Origin: Candidatus Altimarinota bacterium
GTDB lineage: Bacteria > Patescibacteriota > Gracilibacteria > UBA4473
Reading direction: 5' to 3'
Assembly (NCBI GenBank): GCA_027028725.1
Contig: JALVIB010000067.1
Location: 1-7,911 of the forward strand
Length of the DNA stretch: 7,911 nt
This document shows, one piece after another, positions 6,351 to 7,911 of the stretch (its first letter is position 1; each line of letters begins with the position of its first letter). A program made the translations under genes and the position numbers. The notes under the pieces were generated by a model. It was given only the letters and a program-made list of their open reading frames with translations. It was not told the origin of the DNA and did not search any database.

Positions 6351-6379
6351 ATTATACCAAAATCCCGCGAAAAAATTAA
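6351..6379 (-). promoter_or_regulatory. Probable clpC promoter, extended -10, motif in the spacer
   Basis: On the minus strand a perfect TATAAT (plus 6351-6356) is preceded by TGG, forming an extended -10. A weak TTAATT (plus 6374-6379) lies 17 bp upstream. A motif copy (plus 6363-6370) fills the spacer, 6 bp before the -10. Transcription should start near 6344, giving a leader of about 20 nt, A-rich and without a Shine-Dalgarno sequence. This indicates clpC is transcribed separately from the gene behind it. Confidence 0.55.
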
Positions 6380-6420
6380 GTTATCTGACTTGATTTGTCT
6401 AGATAAAAAGTAGTGAAATA

Positions 6421-6750
6421 CTATTTTCTAGCAGTTAAAGTGTTTTCTTTAATAATTGCAAAATTTCGTTTATTCATATTTGGAGTAAACATAATCTGCG
6501 CCAAAGGTGCTTCGGAAATAAAATCTTGCGTTTCGTATTGCGCGATTTTGGAATAAATTTTTTCTTTTTCAATTGTTAATTCGGTGTTTTTTTCGGTTTC
6601 TTGTTGCAAAACATAACCGCGCATCGCCACTCGGTTGGACAAAAAGATATAAGCTGTCCCGAGGATAATGCAACCAATAGTCATAAATGTGACCAACAAG
6701 CGTTGTGTGTTATATACTTGGAAAGATAGTAAAACTCTCTTTTTTGCCAT
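6421..6750 (-). CDS. Small single-pass membrane protein, FtsL/FtsB-like
   Basis: The 109-residue protein has a short basic N-terminus, one strongly hydrophobic helix (about residues 18-37) and then a charged heptad-like stretch (45-75) likely to form an extracytoplasmic coiled coil. This is the topology of the FtsL/FtsB/DivIC division proteins, and the transition from the membrane helix (YIFLSNRVAMRGYVLQQ) resembles small septum-formation-initiator-like proteins often annotated in Patescibacteria. The match is one of architecture; a specific division role is inference. The ATG at 6750 follows an A/C-rich leader without a Shine-Dalgarno sequence. It lies 51 bp behind the DUF4012-like gene on the same strand, with no clear terminator between, so cotranscription is plausible. 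The gene lacks any motif copy. Confidence 0.7.
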   Translation of the reverse strand: MAKKRVLLSFQVYNTQRLLVTFMTIGCIILGTAYIFLSNRVAMRGYVLQQETEKNTELTIEKEKIYSKIAQYETQDFISEAPLAQIMFTPNMNKRNFAIIKENTLTARK

Positions 6751-6801
6751 TTTTGGGGGTTTTTTCTAGTGAATTTTAGAAGTTTAAATTTTTTAAGCAA
6801 T

Positions 6802-7911
6802 TTATTTTTCTAGAGAATTCTCCGACAGTTTATCAATTATGGTATATTTTTGCAAAGAAATTTCATTACCGAAGTCGTCCAAAATCCCGCGAAATTTTAG
6901 CGCGAAGCGTTCTTTCGGCTGAATTTGGTTTTGCCAAAATCCCAAAAGAGCGGTTCGCCGATCGTCCAAAAGTAAAATTTCTTCCAAAACGGGATCGTCG
7001 GTGATTTCTTTGTTGGTAAAATTTTTATCGGTAATTTCCACGCCTGTTTGGGCGGTCAAAGTAACCGGTTCGGAAAAATGAATTTCCGCGAAATTAAATT
7101 TTCGCGAGTTATTACGGAAAAAATCCGACCATTTCCCGCGAAATTTTTCGGGAATAATTTCCCGATTATCCGTCCACTCGTGCAGTGTTACGAAAGGAGA
7201 AATTTGGTCTGCTTGCGCTTTCCAAACCATTTTCTCGCGCCGCGCCCCGCTCTGCGGTGGGGATTTTGGCAAAACTTCGTAAACATTTCCGACATTTTCG
7301 TGATGCGGGAAATTGGCTTCGGCAAAAGTTTGTTGTCCATATAGGGAAACTTTCAAATCAATTTTTAACCGTTGTCCACGCTGATTGAAAACGCTTAAAT
7401 CGCTGATTTCGCCGTCATAATCAAAATCAAACCATTCTTGCCAAGTCTCACCGGGCGCTAATTTCGCGGGAAATCGCAGGTCGTCCTGCTGAAATTTCGC
7501 GGGAAATTTTAATTCAAAAAGCCCTTTCCAGTCTTGTGCCAGCGGTTCGTCGTATTGTCCTAAATGTTCGACGAAAAAATTCCCGCGAATTTTCCAGTGA
7601 TTTGGCGAAATCTCGCGGGCGCTGATTTCTAACCTTTTATCGAGAAACCGCGAACTTTTTCCGCCGCCCAAATTCCATTCGTAAAAAGCAAAATCGTTCG
7701 CTTCCGGTTTAATTTCCGGTGAAATATAGGGAATATAAATGTCGCCGTCTTGAATTAAGTCGGCAAAACCCCGCGAAATTTTCGGCCACTGCCAAGGTTT
7801 GAGCAAAGTTTTCCAAACCAGTTTTTTACCCAAACTCGCCAACGGCGATTTGCGGTCTTTGAGTGCCTGCTCGTCGTGGCGATCAGTGTTGGCGACTAGT
7901 CTAGTTAGGTC
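6802..7911 (-). CDS. DUF4012-like surface protein, C-terminal part (5' end beyond the window)
   Basis: The frame stays open from the TAA at 6802 to the right edge, reading DLTRLVANTDRHDEQ at its visible start, so the true N-terminus is outside. The TTG at 7842 is an internal leucine, not a convincing start. The sequence resembles the C-terminal half of DUF4012 proteins: a DIYIPYISPEIK strand followed by FAFYEWNLGGGKSSRFLDKR, where the family usually has an N-x-G-G-x-K-S element, then beta-rich segments. DUF4012 proteins of Gram-positive bacteria and Patescibacteria are typically membrane-anchored and extracytoplasmic; their function is unknown. The remaining C-terminal 200 residues are rich in W, F and D and look like beta-sandwich repeats. 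Five motif copies encode KFRG, KFPAK, RFPAK and KIRG. The family call is by eye; the alternative is an unassigned secreted protein. Confidence 0.6.
   Translation of the reverse strand, partial: DLTRLVANTDRHDEQALKDRKSPLASLGKKLVWKTLLKPWQWPKISRGFADLIQDGDIYIPYISPEIKPEANDFAFYEWNLGGGKSSRFLDKRLEISAREISPNHWKIRGNFFVEHLGQYDEPLAQDWKGLFELKFPAKFQQDDLRFPAKLAPGETWQEWFDFDYDGEISDLSVFNQRGQRLKIDLKVSLYGQQTFAEANFPHHENVGNVYEVLPKSPPQSGARREKMVWKAQADQISPFVTLHEWTDNREIIPEKFRGKWSDFFRNNSRKFNFAEIHFSEPVTLTAQTGVEITDKNFTNKEITDDPVLEEILLLDDRRTALLGFWQNQIQPKERFALKFRGILDDFGNEISLQKYTIIDKLSENSLEK
7243..7262. repeat. Possible degenerate G/C repeat inside the DUF4012-like gene
   Basis: The plus strand shows CCCCGC (7245-7250), TCT, then GCGGTGGGG (7254-7262), an imperfect hairpin. 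The coding strand reads SPPQSGARRE, close in flavour to PPQSPRLAGG from the pcrA hairpin repeat. It may be an older in-frame insertion of the same type. The evidence is weak. Confidence 0.35.

Larger units (their letters stand above)
52..7588. repeat. Iterated motif AAAWTCCCGCGAAAWTT, 20 exact cores across the window
   Basis: The exact core TCCCGCGA starts at 825, 1246, 2074, 2634, 3385, 3668, 4736, 5717, 6363, 6885, 7134 and 7581. Its complement TCGCGGGA starts at 52, 497, 1441, 3005, 3508, 6067, 7464 and 7497. Flanks are nearly always A/T runs, with AAA after the core in 18 or so copies. Near matches occur at 2180, 5756, 7613 and 7770. Copies inside genes encode NPAK, FPAK, FRG or SRE/SRD, depending on frame and strand. 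The 130-aa gene and the 109-aa gene have none. The conserved ATPase stretches of clpC are also poor in copies. Confidence 0.9.

Noticed and set aside
6323..6420. CIRCE heat-shock operator before clpC
   Set aside because: No TTAGCACTC-N9-GAGTGCTAA or close variant is present in the upstream gap.
7840..7842. TTG as the start of the DUF4012-like gene
   Set aside because: The frame is open through the right edge, and the upstream residues continue plausibly in family style. The gene is therefore partial and the TTG is an internal codon.

Overview
The window holds four complete protein genes and one gene cut by the right edge. It looks like a piece of a Candidate Phyla Radiation (Patescibacteria) chromosome, moderately AT-rich. 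That assignment is an inference. It rests on a DUF4012-like surface protein, a small FtsL/FtsB-like membrane protein of a type common in these genomes, the lack of recognisable Shine-Dalgarno sequences, and the many short repeats. The standard genetic code reads all genes through. The five visible stops are TAA or TAG, never TGA.

Layout from left to right: an AT-rich hypothetical gene (65-457, minus) is divergent from pcrA (553-2916, plus), a UvrD/PcrA superfamily 1 helicase. A 766-bp intergenic region (2917-3682) is almost entirely repeats: GTCATTGCGAGG-type elements, a 130-bp direct duplication and a nested inverted repeat. It lies between pcrA and the convergent clpC (3683-6322, minus), an AAA+ unfoldase with two ATPase modules. 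Behind clpC, on the same strand, are a 109-aa single-pass membrane protein (6421-6750) and the C-terminal part of a DUF4012-like protein (6802 to the right edge and beyond).

The genes do not form one pathway. PcrA serves DNA repair, replication and transcription conflicts. ClpC serves protein quality control and probably feeds ClpP. The last two genes look like envelope or cell-division functions and may be cotranscribed, while clpC seems to have its own promoter.

The most striking feature is an iterated motif, core TCCCGCGA, usually in the context AAAWTCCCGCGAAAWTT. It occurs 20 times exactly in 7.9 kb, about 0.24 being expected for a random 8-mer on both strands. It is found inside genes, in promoter regions and between genes, in both orientations. 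A second theme is palindromic elements inserted in frame within pcrA, including two copies of a paired AAGTTCGAACTT element with an identical 22-bp spacing and reading phase. Together they resemble a DNA-uptake or HIP1-like iterated sequence plus Rickettsia-type protein-invading palindromes. The function of both is unproven.
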